The notes beneath the pieces are model-generated. The model saw nothing but the letters and a program-made list of their open reading frames with translations, had not been told where the DNA came from and ran no database searches. DNA of 27,465 nt, from positions 1-27,465 of the forward strand of contig VSNO01000044.1 of the NCBI GenBank assembly GCA_009774375.1, read 5' to 3'. The first letter of the stretch is position 1. The number at the start of each line of letters is the position of its first letter. The position numbers were made by a program, and so were the translations under genes. This stretch comes from Lachnospiraceae bacterium (GTDB lineage Bacteria > Bacillota > Clostridia > Lachnospirales > Lachnospiraceae). Below are positions 1 through 7,807 of this stretch, in pieces.

Positions 1-30
1 GTCTGCTCCGTATTTGATTTCCTTTGCCAT
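1..30 (-). CDS. groEL: 60 kDa chaperonin GroEL, N-terminal fragment
   Basis: The last ten codons on the reverse strand read MAKEIKYGAD, the conserved start of GroEL, and the gene continues past the left edge of the window. GroEL forms the 14-subunit cytosolic folding chamber that works with the GroES lid. A GGAGG ribosome binding site lies at about positions 43-47, and groES is immediately upstream, so this is the second gene of a groESL operon under the CIRCE element at 510-536. Only ten residues are visible. The identification rests on those residues plus the gene order. Confidence 0.93.
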   Translation of the reverse strand, partial: MAKEIKYGAD

Positions 31-92
31 GATTGAATCATCCTCCAATTTTTAATTATAATATCATTTTTTCGATTCCACAGTTCCGAAGC

Positions 93-118
93 GGAGAACG
101 CTGCCCTTGGCGTTCTCC
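93..118 (-). other. Perfect stem-loop in the groES-groEL spacer
   Basis: GGAGAACGC at 93-101 is perfectly complementary to GCGTTCTCC at 110-118, with an 8-base loop. No U-tract follows on the reverse strand, so it does not look like an intrinsic terminator. It lies between groES and groEL and may affect mRNA processing, stability or the relative expression of the two chaperonins. That role is inference. Confidence 0.5.
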
Positions 119-129
119 CAATAACTTAG

Positions 130-168
130 AAAATCTTATGCTGCGTATTTTGCAGCATTTTAGATTTT
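130..168 (-). other. Second stem-loop just after groES
   Basis: Two paired blocks are visible: AAAATCT (130-136) with AGATTTT (162-168), and TGCTGC (139-144) with GCAGCA (152-157). They are separated by a small asymmetric internal loop. The structure starts about 12 bases after the groES stop codon. It could be a weak terminator or a 3'-end stabiliser causing partial read-through into groEL. The upper stem is short and AT-rich, so the function is uncertain. Confidence 0.4.
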
Positions 169-180
169 ATTAGTTTTTAT

Positions 181-465
181 TTACTGGATAACTGCCAAGA
201 TGTCATTCTGCTTTACGATGATGTACTCTTCCTCGTCGATCTTTACTTCTGTTCCGGAATACTTGGAGAAGATCACGTTATCCCCAACCTTGACTTCCAT
301 CTTGATCTCTTTCCCATCAACGACTCCGCCCGGTCCTACAGCGATCACCTCTGCCTGCTGCGGTTTCTCCTTGTTCTGTCCCGGCAGCACGATACCTGAC
401 TTTGTTGTCTCCTCCGCTACCAGCTGCTTCAATACGACTCTGTCTCCTAATGGTACTAATTTCAT
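181..465 (-). CDS. groES: 10 kDa co-chaperonin GroES
   Basis: A 94-residue protein beginning MKLVPLGDRVVLKQ, the normal GroES length and N-terminus. It has the mobile-loop region (TKSGIVLPG) and the conserved end EYIIVKQNDILAVIQ. GroES caps the GroEL chamber in the cytosol during ATP-driven folding. The start at 465 was chosen because an AAGGAGG ribosome binding site lies at 474-480. A longer reading frame starts at 516, but that is inside the CIRCE operator and has no ribosome binding site. groEL follows after a 150-base spacer. Transcription is expected to be heat-shock controlled by HrcA through the CIRCE element. Confidence 0.98.
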   Translation of the reverse strand: MKLVPLGDRVVLKQLVAEETTKSGIVLPGQNKEKPQQAEVIAVGPGGVVDGKEIKMEVKVGDNVIFSKYSGTEVKIDEEEYIIVKQNDILAVIQ

Positions 466-509
466 GTGAAATGCCTCCTTATGATTAATTAAAATAATTA
501 GCTTTTTCA

Positions 510-536
510 TTAGCACTCTTACCTGTTGAGTGCTAA
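510..536 (-). promoter_or_regulatory. CIRCE operator (HrcA binding site)
   Basis: TTAGCACTC at 510-518, a 9-base spacer, then GAGTGCTAA at 528-536. This matches the CIRCE consensus perfectly. In Firmicutes HrcA binds this inverted repeat to repress groESL and dnaK operons. Here it lies just downstream of the groES -10 element, in the 5' untranslated region, which is its usual place. Confidence 0.97.
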
Positions 537-544
537 CAAATCAT

Positions 545-573
545 ATAATAGTTTTTTGACGAGCGTTCTGCAA
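545..573 (-). promoter_or_regulatory. groESL promoter (sigma-A type)
   Basis: On the reverse strand a TTGCAG -35 box (568-573) is separated by 17 bases from a TATTAT -10 box (545-550). The start of transcription would fall at the edge of the CIRCE element, so bound HrcA would block it. Both hexamers are close to the sigma-A consensus. Confidence 0.75.
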
Positions 574-676
574 ACGGATCTAGATTTTATTATCTCCCAT
601 TTTCTTCCATTTACTCATATTTACTTATATTTTCTCTCATTTTCAAAGTTTATAGCACTTAATAATTATTTTAGAT

Positions 677-1624
677 TTAGGCATTTTTCAAACCTTTTTC
701 GAGTCTTTCCCTGTATCCCGGCGCATTCTTGATCGCAAACTTATTCTCCAACATAGCATACTCCGCATCCGAGAGAATATTCTTAAAACTTTCCTCCACG
801 TTTGTCCGCATCACGCATCCCACCGCAATGCTGGGGGCAAGCTTCTCATCCTCGAAGCTGTCGCACGCCTGCTGGATGGCATCGCAGTACGCCTTTGCCT
901 CATCCTCCTCCGTCAGCGGCAGGAGGACATTGAACACATCGCCCTCTACCCTGCCGATCACAGCATGCTCCAGTCCGTTTTCTTCCGCCCTGGCTTTGAG
1001 GATCTCTGCCACTGTCACGATCAGGCGGTCGCTCTCCTCCTCACCGAAGTTGTTATCCACAAACCGCCAGTCGTTGATGTTGACACAAATCGCCGCTGTG
1101 GGGACGACTTCGCGCTCCGCAAGTTCCTTCATCTGGCTGATGAAATGATTTCTGTTCAGCACGCCGGTGAGCGGATCGTTCTGCCCGGAATACTGCGCCT
1201 GGGCGGTCTCCCGCTCCAGCTGCTGTTCCAGCTCCTCGATATAGACAGCCTGCTCGCTCGCCAGATACGATTTCTCGCTGTAATTTTCCAATGTTTTTAT
1301 ATATGCATCAAGAATCCTGTGCACTGCATCGAACTTCTCCTGTACAACATGATCATATTTTGCATATATATGACACACTGTCCGGCCTTTCACGCGAATC
1401 TTGTTCCCGGGCTTGTTGACCACGTCCGGCTTAAAGCCGTCGAAATCACCGATTGTCATCAGTATGTTCCCATGTCTGTCCGTCATCAGAGTGTCGAGTC
1501 CAAAGTTCTCCCTCAGCTGTGTCAGCATGATCTCTGCCGTCCCCAGGTCAAATAAATCCTTGGGTGAATAATTCTTACTGTTCTGCTCAATTCTCTGTGC
1601 AAATGCCGTCCTCTTCTCGTTCAT
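677..1624 (-). CDS. Degenerate GGDEF-domain protein
   Basis: A 315-residue soluble protein (from the start at 1624). Residues 1-115 form a globular domain I cannot name, possibly PAS- or PocR-like in role. Residues 120-145 look like a coiled-coil linker. Residues 150-315 are a GGDEF-type nucleotidyl cyclase domain with the entry motif DPLTGVLNR (150-158). The catalytic signature reads EGDVF (227-231) instead of GGDEF, so diguanylate cyclase activity is doubtful and a GTP-sensing or scaffold role is more likely. The start at 1624 has an AGAGG ribosome binding site a few bases upstream; the in-frame ATG at 1654 has none. The gene lies upstream of groES in the same direction, but groES has its own promoter. 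Confidence 0.8.
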   Translation of the reverse strand: MNEKRTAFAQRIEQNSKNYSPKDLFDLGTAEIMLTQLRENFGLDTLMTDRHGNILMTIGDFDGFKPDVVNKPGNKIRVKGRTVCHIYAKYDHVVQEKFDAVHRILDAYIKTLENYSEKSYLASEQAVYIEELEQQLERETAQAQYSGQNDPLTGVLNRNHFISQMKELAEREVVPTAAICVNINDWRFVDNNFGEEESDRLIVTVAEILKARAEENGLEHAVIGRVEGDVFNVLLPLTEEDEAKAYCDAIQQACDSFEDEKLAPSIAVGCVMRTNVEESFKNILSDAEYAMLENKFAIKNAPGYRERLEKGLKNA

Positions 1625-1832
1625 TGTTCCTCTTCCCTTTCCGTTATAATCCATAAGGAATTGTCAGGAAATAACCTGTTAATCTGGCGTTGTATGCCCC
1701 GGACTTTGCACCGCGCTGCAAATTATGGCAAATATAAGTTAGCCATGTCCGTACCTGACACGTCAGATTGATGCGTTATTTATTGACAGTTCCCAGACAC
1801 ATACATCAGTTAAAGTATACCGTTTTATCAGG

Positions 1833-3506
1833 TCATTGTCCATGCTTTAATATAAACCTGTCTATGACCTCCGCGATCCCGTCGTGGTCATTGTCCTGCG
1901 CTGTGATGACATCCGCACACTCTTTTACAGCTGGTCTGCCGTTTGCCATACAGACCCCGACCGCTGCGGCCTCGATCATCGTAATGTCGTTCTCCTCATC
2001 CCCCGCTGCGACAGAATTTTTGATGTGGACATGAAGTGCACTGCACAGGTTTCTCAGCGCATTCCCTTTTCCCGCCTTTTTATTGTAAAATTCAAGATAA
2101 TAAGCATTTGAAAATGCACAGGTGATATCCTCCGCAAAATCGGACGCCTCCACTTCCCTGCGTAGCTCCTCCAGCCGCGACCGGTCGTTGATGTCGATCG
2201 CGAGCAGCTTAAACGGCGCATGTGCCAGTTCTTTCTCCAGATCTGTTCCGATCTTGTATGGCGACATGATCGCCTTTTTATAAAAGGCAAGCTCCTCGTC
2301 CTCCGCACAGCTCACGATATGGGTATCCGTGTAGGTCTGAATGTGAACGCCCTTTTTCAGGGCCATGTCAAAGATCGCCTGCGCCGTCGGTACCGGGACA
2401 TCATACTGCTCTATGACAGAGCCATCCGTGCAGTCATAGATGACCGCGCCATTGTACGCTGTCATGTAGATCTTTCCCTCGGTATCACCACCCTGTATAT
2501 CCAACGCCTCCAGCACGTCGAGAATGCTGCTCACGGCTCTGCCGCTCGCCAGCACAAAATGATTTCCTGCCGCCAGCATTTCCCTGATCTTTTTTCTGGT
2601 GTGCTCTGATATCGTCTTCTGTGAGTTTAGAAGCGTGTCGTCGAGATCTGTGAACAGGATCTTTGTATGCAGGGACTTTTTCAGCCCCGCGAGGACATCA
2701 TCGGGCACGCAGAGCTTTCCATACCCGGTAGCGAGATCCAGCCCCGGCTTGTTCGCGCCGTGAAAGTCCGAACCGCCGCTCGGCAGCAGGTTGAATTTCT
2801 CCGCCAGCGCCTTCATCTGCCTCTCCTCCGCCGGCGAATACGTGCTGTAATAGCACTCGATCCCCATCAGACCTGCCTTTTTTAACCGGCTCACCAGCAC
2901 GTCGAGCTGCTCATGTCCGAGCTTGTAGAGCGTAGGATGCGCCAGAATCGGTATCCCGCCCGCCTTCAGCGTCACCCCGATCACCTCCTCCGGCGTGACC
3001 TTTTCACGGTGTACAAAATACGGCGTGTTGTCTCCAAGATACCGCTCAAACGCCTCGTTCCTGCTCTTCACATAGCCCTTGTCCATCAGATACGCGGCGT
3101 AGTGCGCCCTCGTGATCACCGCCCCCGGGTTGGCCTCCAAGAGCGCCTCGTATGTGATGTCGATCCCCGCCCCGCGCAGATTTGCGCACAGCTTATAGTT
3201 CCGGTCTGTCCGCGACTGCTGAAACCGCGTCAGATATTCCAGAAAGACCGGCGCTTTGTGATCAATATACAGTCCCACGATATGCACATCGCGGTTATTG
3301 TACTCCGTCGAATACTCGATCCCCGGGATCACCTCGACCGGTTTCCCCTTCGCGTATTCCATCAGTTCATCCAGTCCGTCCACCGTGTCATGATCCGTGA
3401 GCGCCAACGCATCCAGCCCCTTCTCTATGGCATAGTCCACCAGCCCGCCCGGTGTGAGTGTGCCGTCAGAACAGCACGAGTGCGTATGCAAATCTACAAA
3501 TCCCAT
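1833..3506 (-). CDS. PHP-domain phosphoesterase fused to a HAD (Cof-type) phosphatase
   Basis: A 557-residue two-domain enzyme. Residues 1 to about 275 are a PHP domain of the YciV/TrpH (RNase AM) type with the metal-binding motifs HTHS, TDHD, GIEYS, RAHY, AHP and GSDFHG. From about residue 282 a Cof-type HAD-IIB phosphatase follows, with motif I FTDLDDT near residue 285, the ASGR motif II and GDEENDI as motif IV. The two domains join directly without a visible linker. PHP proteins of this class hydrolyse phosphodiesters such as 3',5'-bisphosphates or short RNA ends; Cof-type HADs remove phosphate from sugar or cofactor phosphates. The ATG at 3506 has AAGGAG at the right distance (3515-3520); an in-frame TTG at 3512 is less likely. 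The substrate is unknown. Confidence 0.9.
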   Translation of the reverse strand: MGFVDLHTHSCCSDGTLTPGGLVDYAIEKGLDALALTDHDTVDGLDELMEYAKGKPVEVIPGIEYSTEYNNRDVHIVGLYIDHKAPVFLEYLTRFQQSRTDRNYKLCANLRGAGIDITYEALLEANPGAVITRAHYAAYLMDKGYVKSRNEAFERYLGDNTPYFVHREKVTPEEVIGVTLKAGGIPILAHPTLYKLGHEQLDVLVSRLKKAGLMGIECYYSTYSPAEERQMKALAEKFNLLPSGGSDFHGANKPGLDLATGYGKLCVPDDVLAGLKKSLHTKILFTDLDDTLLNSQKTISEHTRKKIREMLAAGNHFVLASGRAVSSILDVLEALDIQGGDTEGKIYMTAYNGAVIYDCTDGSVIEQYDVPVPTAQAIFDMALKKGVHIQTYTDTHIVSCAEDEELAFYKKAIMSPYKIGTDLEKELAHAPFKLLAIDINDRSRLEELRREVEASDFAEDITCAFSNAYYLEFYNKKAGKGNALRNLCSALHVHIKNSVAAGDEENDITMIEAAAVGVCMANGRPAVKECADVITAQDNDHDGIAEVIDRFILKHGQ

Positions 3507-3534
3507 CTTCAACTCTCCTTCTTTTTACAATAAT

Positions 3535-3563
3535 GAAAAAAGACAGCCGAACTGCCTCTTTTC
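3535..3563 (-). terminator. Intrinsic terminator of the ABC-F gene
   Basis: On the reverse strand an arm reading GAGGCAG pairs with CTGTCTT around a TTCGG loop, and a run of six T follows (complement of 3536-3541). It lies just after the ABC-F stop codon and before the PHP-HAD ribosome binding site. This separates the two transcription units. Confidence 0.75.
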
Positions 3564-3585
3564 ACAAACATCACACAATAAAGGA

Positions 3586-5232
3586 CTACTCCTCGCCGCT
3601 CTCGTCCTCCGCCTCTGCCGTGTACACGGAAGTCCTCTTTCTCGCCATCTCATCGCTTGCAAGATACTCGTCATACGTCGTGATCTTATCGATCAGCGTG
3701 CCGTCCGGCAGGATCTCCATGATGCGGTTTGCCGTCGTCTCCACAAACTGGTGGTCGTGGCAGGCAAACATCGCCATACCCGGGAACTTGATCAGTCCGT
3801 TGTTGAGCGCCGTGATGGACTCCATGTCGAGATGGTTCGTCGGCTCGTCGAGGATCAGACAGTTCGCGCCGCTGATCATCATCTTGCTCAGCAGACAGCG
3901 CACCTTCTCGCCGCCGGAGAGCACCCTGACCTTCTTCACGCCGTCCTCGCCCGCAAAGAGCATGCGCCCCAGAAAACCGCGCACATATGTGATATCATCC
4001 ACCGGCGAATAACCCATCAGCCAGTCCGCGATCGTGTAGTCGTTATTAAACTCATTGGTCGGATCCTTCGGGAAATATGCCTGCGAGGTCGTGACGCCCC
4101 ACTTGTACGTGCCCTCGTCCGGCTCCATCTCCCCCATCAGGATCTGGAAGAGCGTCGTCTTGGCATGCTCGTTCGCACCTACAAACGCAACCTTGTCCTC
4201 GCGTCCTAAAATAAATGAAATATTGTCGAGCACCTTCTCGCCGTTGATCGTCTTGGAGAGATTCTCAACCGTGAGCACCTCGTTTCCGATCTCGCGGTCA
4301 GGCCGGAAATCGATATACGGATACTTGCGGCTCGACGGCTTGATGTCGTCCAGCTCGATCTTCTCCAAAGCACGCTTTCTCGATGTCGCCTGCTTGGACT
4401 TGGAAGCGTTGGCGGAGAAGCGTGAGATGAACTCCTGCAGTTCTTTGATCTTCTCCTCTTTCTTCTTGTTCGCTTCCTTCATCTGCTTGACGAGCAGCTG
4501 ACTCGACTCATACCAGAAATCATAGTTTCCGGCGTAGAGCTGGATCTTGCCGTAATCGATATCCGCGATCTGGGTACATACCTTATTCAGGAAATAACGG
4601 TCATGCGACACGACGATCACTGTATTCTCAAAATTGATCAGAAACTCCTCAAGCCACGCGATCGCATCGAGATCCAGATGGTTCGTCGGCTCGTCGAGCA
4701 GCAGGATATCCGGATTGCCAAAGAGCGCCTTCGCCAGCAAGACCTTCACCTTCTCGCTGCCGTTCAAGTCCTTCATGATAGAATAGTGTATATCTGTGTC
4801 GATCCCCAGGCCATTCAGCATCTGCGCCGCATTGGATTCTGCTTCCCAGCCGTCCATCTCGGCAAATTCGCCCTCGAGCTCGCTGGCGCGGATCCCGTCC
4901 TCGTCCGTGAAATCCTCCTTGGCATAGATGGCGTCCTTCTCCTTCATGATCTCATAGAGACGCGCATTGCCCATGATCACGACGTCCATGACCGGATACT
5001 CGTCATACTTGAAGTGATCCTGCTCCAGCACGGAGAGCCGCTGTCCCGGCGTGATCGCGATATCGCCCTTCGTCGTCTCGAGCTTTCCCGACAGGATCTT
5101 TAAAAAGGTGGATTTGCCTGCCCCGTTCGCACCGATCAGACCGTAGCAGTTCCCTTCTGTAAACTTGATGTTGACGTCCTCAAATAACGCTTTTTTCCCC
5201 ACTCTATAGGTTACATTGTTTGCACTTATCAT
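3586..5232 (-). CDS. ABC-F family ATPase, YbiT/YkpA type
   Basis: A 548-residue soluble protein with two ABC ATPase domains and no membrane segment, the ABC-F plan; such proteins act on the ribosomal E site during translation. Domain 1 has Walker A GANGAGKS (34-41), signature LNGSE (156-160) and Walker B LLLDEP. The linker at 250-305, with RFSANASKSKQATSRKRALE, is characteristic of the YbiT/YkpA subgroup. Domain 2 has signature LSGGE (438-442) and an intact Walker B LILDEP, but its Walker A reads GANEHAKT (352-359), with alanine in place of the glycine before lysine. It ends in an acidic tail. An AGAGGAA ribosome binding site precedes the ATG. It has its own promoter (5341-5368), a structured leader and a terminator. 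A housekeeping translation role is more likely than antibiotic resistance. Confidence 0.92.
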   Translation of the reverse strand: MISANNVTYRVGKKALFEDVNIKFTEGNCYGLIGANGAGKSTFLKILSGKLETTKGDIAITPGQRLSVLEQDHFKYDEYPVMDVVIMGNARLYEIMKEKDAIYAKEDFTDEDGIRASELEGEFAEMDGWEAESNAAQMLNGLGIDTDIHYSIMKDLNGSEKVKVLLAKALFGNPDILLLDEPTNHLDLDAIAWLEEFLINFENTVIVVSHDRYFLNKVCTQIADIDYGKIQLYAGNYDFWYESSQLLVKQMKEANKKKEEKIKELQEFISRFSANASKSKQATSRKRALEKIELDDIKPSSRKYPYIDFRPDREIGNEVLTVENLSKTINGEKVLDNISFILGREDKVAFVGANEHAKTTLFQILMGEMEPDEGTYKWGVTTSQAYFPKDPTNEFNNDYTIADWLMGYSPVDDITYVRGFLGRMLFAGEDGVKKVRVLSGGEKVRCLLSKMMISGANCLILDEPTNHLDMESITALNNGLIKFPGMAMFACHDHQFVETTANRIMEILPDGTLIDKITTYDEYLASDEMARKRTSVYTAEAEDESGEE

Positions 5233-5263
5233 GATAAATTCCTCTTTTTTAATTCCACAGCAT

Positions 5264-5305
5264 CCCAGAATCTACTCGCTGCATCGGGCAGAAAGAGCCT
5301 CTGGG
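5264..5305 (-). promoter_or_regulatory. Structured leader of the ABC-F gene, with a possible 11-codon upstream ORF
   Basis: The leader RNA can form a stacked hairpin. The outer arms CCCAGA and TCTGGG (5264-5269, 5300-5305) enclose CTGC and GCAG (5279-5282, 5288-5291) around an ATCGG loop. A short frame MQRVDSGMLWN (5284 to 5249) starts in the loop and stops just before the AGAGGAA site of the ABC-F gene. No good ribosome binding site precedes it, so translation is doubtful. Leader-mediated attenuation is common for ABC-F genes; its operation here is inference. Confidence 0.35.
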
Positions 5306-5340
5306 CGCCTATTTACATATTTTGGTTACGCACTCTTACT

Positions 5341-5368
5341 ATTATACATAAAAAGCGCGGATTTTCAA
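5341..5368 (-). promoter_or_regulatory. Promoter of the ABC-F gene
   Basis: On the reverse strand TTGAAA (5363-5368) is followed, after 16 bases, by a perfect TATAAT (5341-5346). This predicts an untranslated leader of about 100 bases before the ABC-F start codon. Confidence 0.75.
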
Positions 5369-5382
5369 GGAGAATTTATCCG

Positions 5383-7512
5383 TTATTTCTTAAACAGCTT
5401 CCCAAAAAGCCCTCTCTTATCAGCTCCATCCGCGCCGTCCGCATCTTCCGCCGCACTGCCGCCGTCCGCAGTCCCCGCTCCCTGATACTTCTCCGCGTTT
5501 GCAGGATCCTCCTTGATCGAGAGCAGCGCATCGTACGCCTGCAGCATATTCAGTCCATGCGCCTCGGCAAGTCCCTGTGCCGTAAATCCTTCGATCGTGA
5601 GCATTCCGATCACCGGATAAGCCATGTCCCTGACTGCGGAGACAAACTCGACAAATATGCTGTTCTCCGTCCGAAGCCTCCGGTAATAGTACAGCGCTTC
5701 AGGGTAGGAGAGGCTGCATCCCTGCGTCATGTAGATCATCAGCTCCTCGCGGAGTGGTTCTGCACTCTTCCACTGTTTTGCCACCTCGCTCATCAGTTTG
5801 GTGTCCATCATGCACAACGCATTTGGCCCGTCCGTCAGGACCGCCACCTTGCTGGTCTCGCACAGTTTTTCCATAAACTGCGGATTGTCGATCCCTGCAG
5901 GCGCGAGTCTGCCCTCGCCCTTCCGGCCCGTCTCATAGCGGTTCGTCACGATCAGATACGCGATGCCGTTCTTGAGATAAAAATCACCGTTCTCATCTCT
6001 CATCGTATATATATATGGCTTCTCACACAGCGCCTCCGTCAGGAAGAACGTGATCCGGTTCATCAGACGGACATATTTTTCCACATTCTCCTCATCTGAT
6101 GCCTTTCTCGCAGCATCAAAGCGCCCTGCTGCTTCCTGCATCATGACCATCATCTCGCTGACAGTGCATCCCGCCATGTACGCGAATCCCTGATCCCGGT
6201 CATCGTCCATGTGCGTGACCAGCTCCGATCTGCGCTCACCGCTCACATAGTACTCATTGTCCCGGCTGCAGAACGGAATGACCGGCATGCGGTATTTCTT
6301 CCCATCCTCATCCTCACGCACGACCTGCGCCAGCTCTTCCCCGGACAAGAACGCCTCCACATCGCGCTGATACCCCGTCACTTCCCTGATGTACTCCATC
6401 TTGCAGCCGATCGCATGCACCGTATCAAAATCAAGATTTACCCCGGTAACACCGATCTCTGCGGCAACCGCCAGCACTGTCTCCAGGTTGAACAGTTTCT
6501 GTTCCTGGTCAAGCACGCCGATCGGAAATGTACTGTCAAACACGGGCATCGTCATGGGGTTCTGCAGCACATAACTGACAGCATCATCGTACTTTTCAAA
6601 CAGATACAGCAAGATGTTTTTCTCATCCGGCTTCAGCAGGAGAGGATTGCCGCATGACGTCCTGTAATCGCTGTGCATGGGCGCCAGAAGGATATAGATC
6701 CTGTCCATCCGCGTGTACTCCTGGATCCTCGCCCGCACCATCGCCTCATCGTAGCGCGGTATATCCAGATGTCCTGTGAGGTCAAGCGCGGTGGGATCAT
6801 ACTCCAGCCAGTAGCTTCTGTGCGGCTCTATGATCACCTGCAGTTTTCCCCTGATCAGCTGTGACAGCATGGCCAGCTTGTATTTGTTCACCGGCTTCCT
6901 GTCCGGGTTGAAGCGCATGGCGCTGTCCATCGTCAGAAAGACTTTCAGCGACTCGTGATCATACGCTTCTGCCGTAACCTGCCCGCCATCCTTCCTCCGC
7001 TTCATTGTCATGAGCTCAAACACAGGCTTCTCGCCCTCCCTGGGCTTCACCCTGAAGTCAGGCAGCTGTCCTATGATATAGACGTTCTTTGTCCACAGGC
7101 GCGCGACCGCTGCTTCCTTGCTGCATCTGCCAGTCGCTGCGGTGTAGAGGAAATGATAGCTGTCTGCCGCATCCTTCAATCCCAGAAGCTCTCCCGCTCC
7201 GATATATTTCTCATCGCAGAGCACATTCTTCGGCGCCTTCTCATCCGTACTGACATGGAGCACCAGTCCGGGGATCTCCTCGTCAAAGATCTGATTGACT
7301 ACCTCCCCCAGCTTATCCTCATGATATGCGTACCGATGCCCTCCGTATCTGACAGCCCTCGCGACATATGCATCATAGTACTCCTTCTCGAAAAATACAT
7401 GGATCGCGTCGTCAAAGACTTCCTCCTCGTCGCGCTGCATGACCATGATGTCCTTGTCAAACCCCTCAAATAACCGTAACTGCCATACTGAAATGTTCGT
7501 TTTTCTCTTCAC
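5383..7512 (-). CDS. Uncharacterised 709-residue protein
   Basis: I do not recognise the family with confidence. The protein is soluble, with no signal peptide or membrane helix, and appears to hold several alpha/beta segments. Three regions around residues 210-300, 320-390 and 480-610 faintly recall SseB-like repeats, but this is speculative. The C-terminus is distinctive: an Ala/Gly/Asp-rich linker leads to the basic amphipathic end KRGLFGKLFKK, the type of tail often used for membrane or partner docking. The frame starts with GTG at 7512 and has only a weak ribosome binding site; the 87-codon gene ends 31 bases upstream, so the two are probably cotranscribed and functionally linked. Codon use resembles the neighbouring genes, so this looks like resident rather than newly acquired DNA. 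Confidence 0.8.
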   Translation of the reverse strand: MKRKTNISVWQLRLFEGFDKDIMVMQRDEEEVFDDAIHVFFEKEYYDAYVARAVRYGGHRYAYHEDKLGEVVNQIFDEEIPGLVLHVSTDEKAPKNVLCDEKYIGAGELLGLKDAADSYHFLYTAATGRCSKEAAVARLWTKNVYIIGQLPDFRVKPREGEKPVFELMTMKRRKDGGQVTAEAYDHESLKVFLTMDSAMRFNPDRKPVNKYKLAMLSQLIRGKLQVIIEPHRSYWLEYDPTALDLTGHLDIPRYDEAMVRARIQEYTRMDRIYILLAPMHSDYRTSCGNPLLLKPDEKNILLYLFEKYDDAVSYVLQNPMTMPVFDSTFPIGVLDQEQKLFNLETVLAVAAEIGVTGVNLDFDTVHAIGCKMEYIREVTGYQRDVEAFLSGEELAQVVREDEDGKKYRMPVIPFCSRDNEYYVSGERRSELVTHMDDDRDQGFAYMAGCTVSEMMVMMQEAAGRFDAARKASDEENVEKYVRLMNRITFFLTEALCEKPYIYTMRDENGDFYLKNGIAYLIVTNRYETGRKGEGRLAPAGIDNPQFMEKLCETSKVAVLTDGPNALCMMDTKLMSEVAKQWKSAEPLREELMIYMTQGCSLSYPEALYYYRRLRTENSIFVEFVSAVRDMAYPVIGMLTIEGFTAQGLAEAHGLNMLQAYDALLSIKEDPANAEKYQGAGTADGGSAAEDADGADGADKRGLFGKLFKK

Positions 7513-7543
7513 CTTGTCTACCTACCCTTTAGCCCTGTGGTCC

Positions 7544-7807
7544 TTAACTTTCCACGATGAGGTATCTGCCATCACCGATATCAAACACCTCCGGTGCGTC
7601 CACGATCTCTTCCTTTTCCTGTCCCTCCAGGTCGATCCCTTCCTCGTCAAAGTAATCCCACACCTCGTCGATGGAATCCACGACTACCGCCATGCACTCC
7701 TCGAGAAAAGCCTCCGCCTCATCGATATTTTCCGCTACTTTTTCCGGTACTAACTGGAGCTGGTTTTCCAGAAAACAGTTCAATACCGCCTCATCATACT
7801 CGTGCAT
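7544..7807 (-). CDS. Small acidic protein of unknown function
   Basis: An 87-residue, strongly acidic protein beginning MHEYDEAVLNCF and ending in a short conserved-looking segment IGDGRYLIVES. It is predicted mostly helical, with no signal peptide or cysteine cluster. A GGAG ribosome binding site lies about 10 bases upstream of the ATG. It is the first gene of a two-gene unit with the 709-residue protein, 31 bases apart, so it may be a binding partner or regulator of that protein. I do not recognise a named family. Confidence 0.75.
   Translation of the reverse strand: MHEYDEAVLNCFLENQLQLVPEKVAENIDEAEAFLEECMAVVVDSIDEVWDYFDEEGIDLEGQEKEEIVDAPEVFDIGDGRYLIVES

Noticed and set aside
466..516. Extended N-terminus of GroES starting at 516
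   Set aside because: It would start inside the CIRCE element without a ribosome binding site; the normal start at 465 has AAGGAGG.
1785..1820. A consensus TTGACA on the plus strand
   Set aside because: No -10 box at a suitable distance and no plus-strand gene downstream.
1753..1832. Short frame MDNDLIKRYTL and a CTGAC/GTCAG palindrome after the PHP-HAD gene
   Set aside because: The frame is only 25 codons and has no ribosome binding site. The palindrome arms are 5 bases, which is expected by chance.
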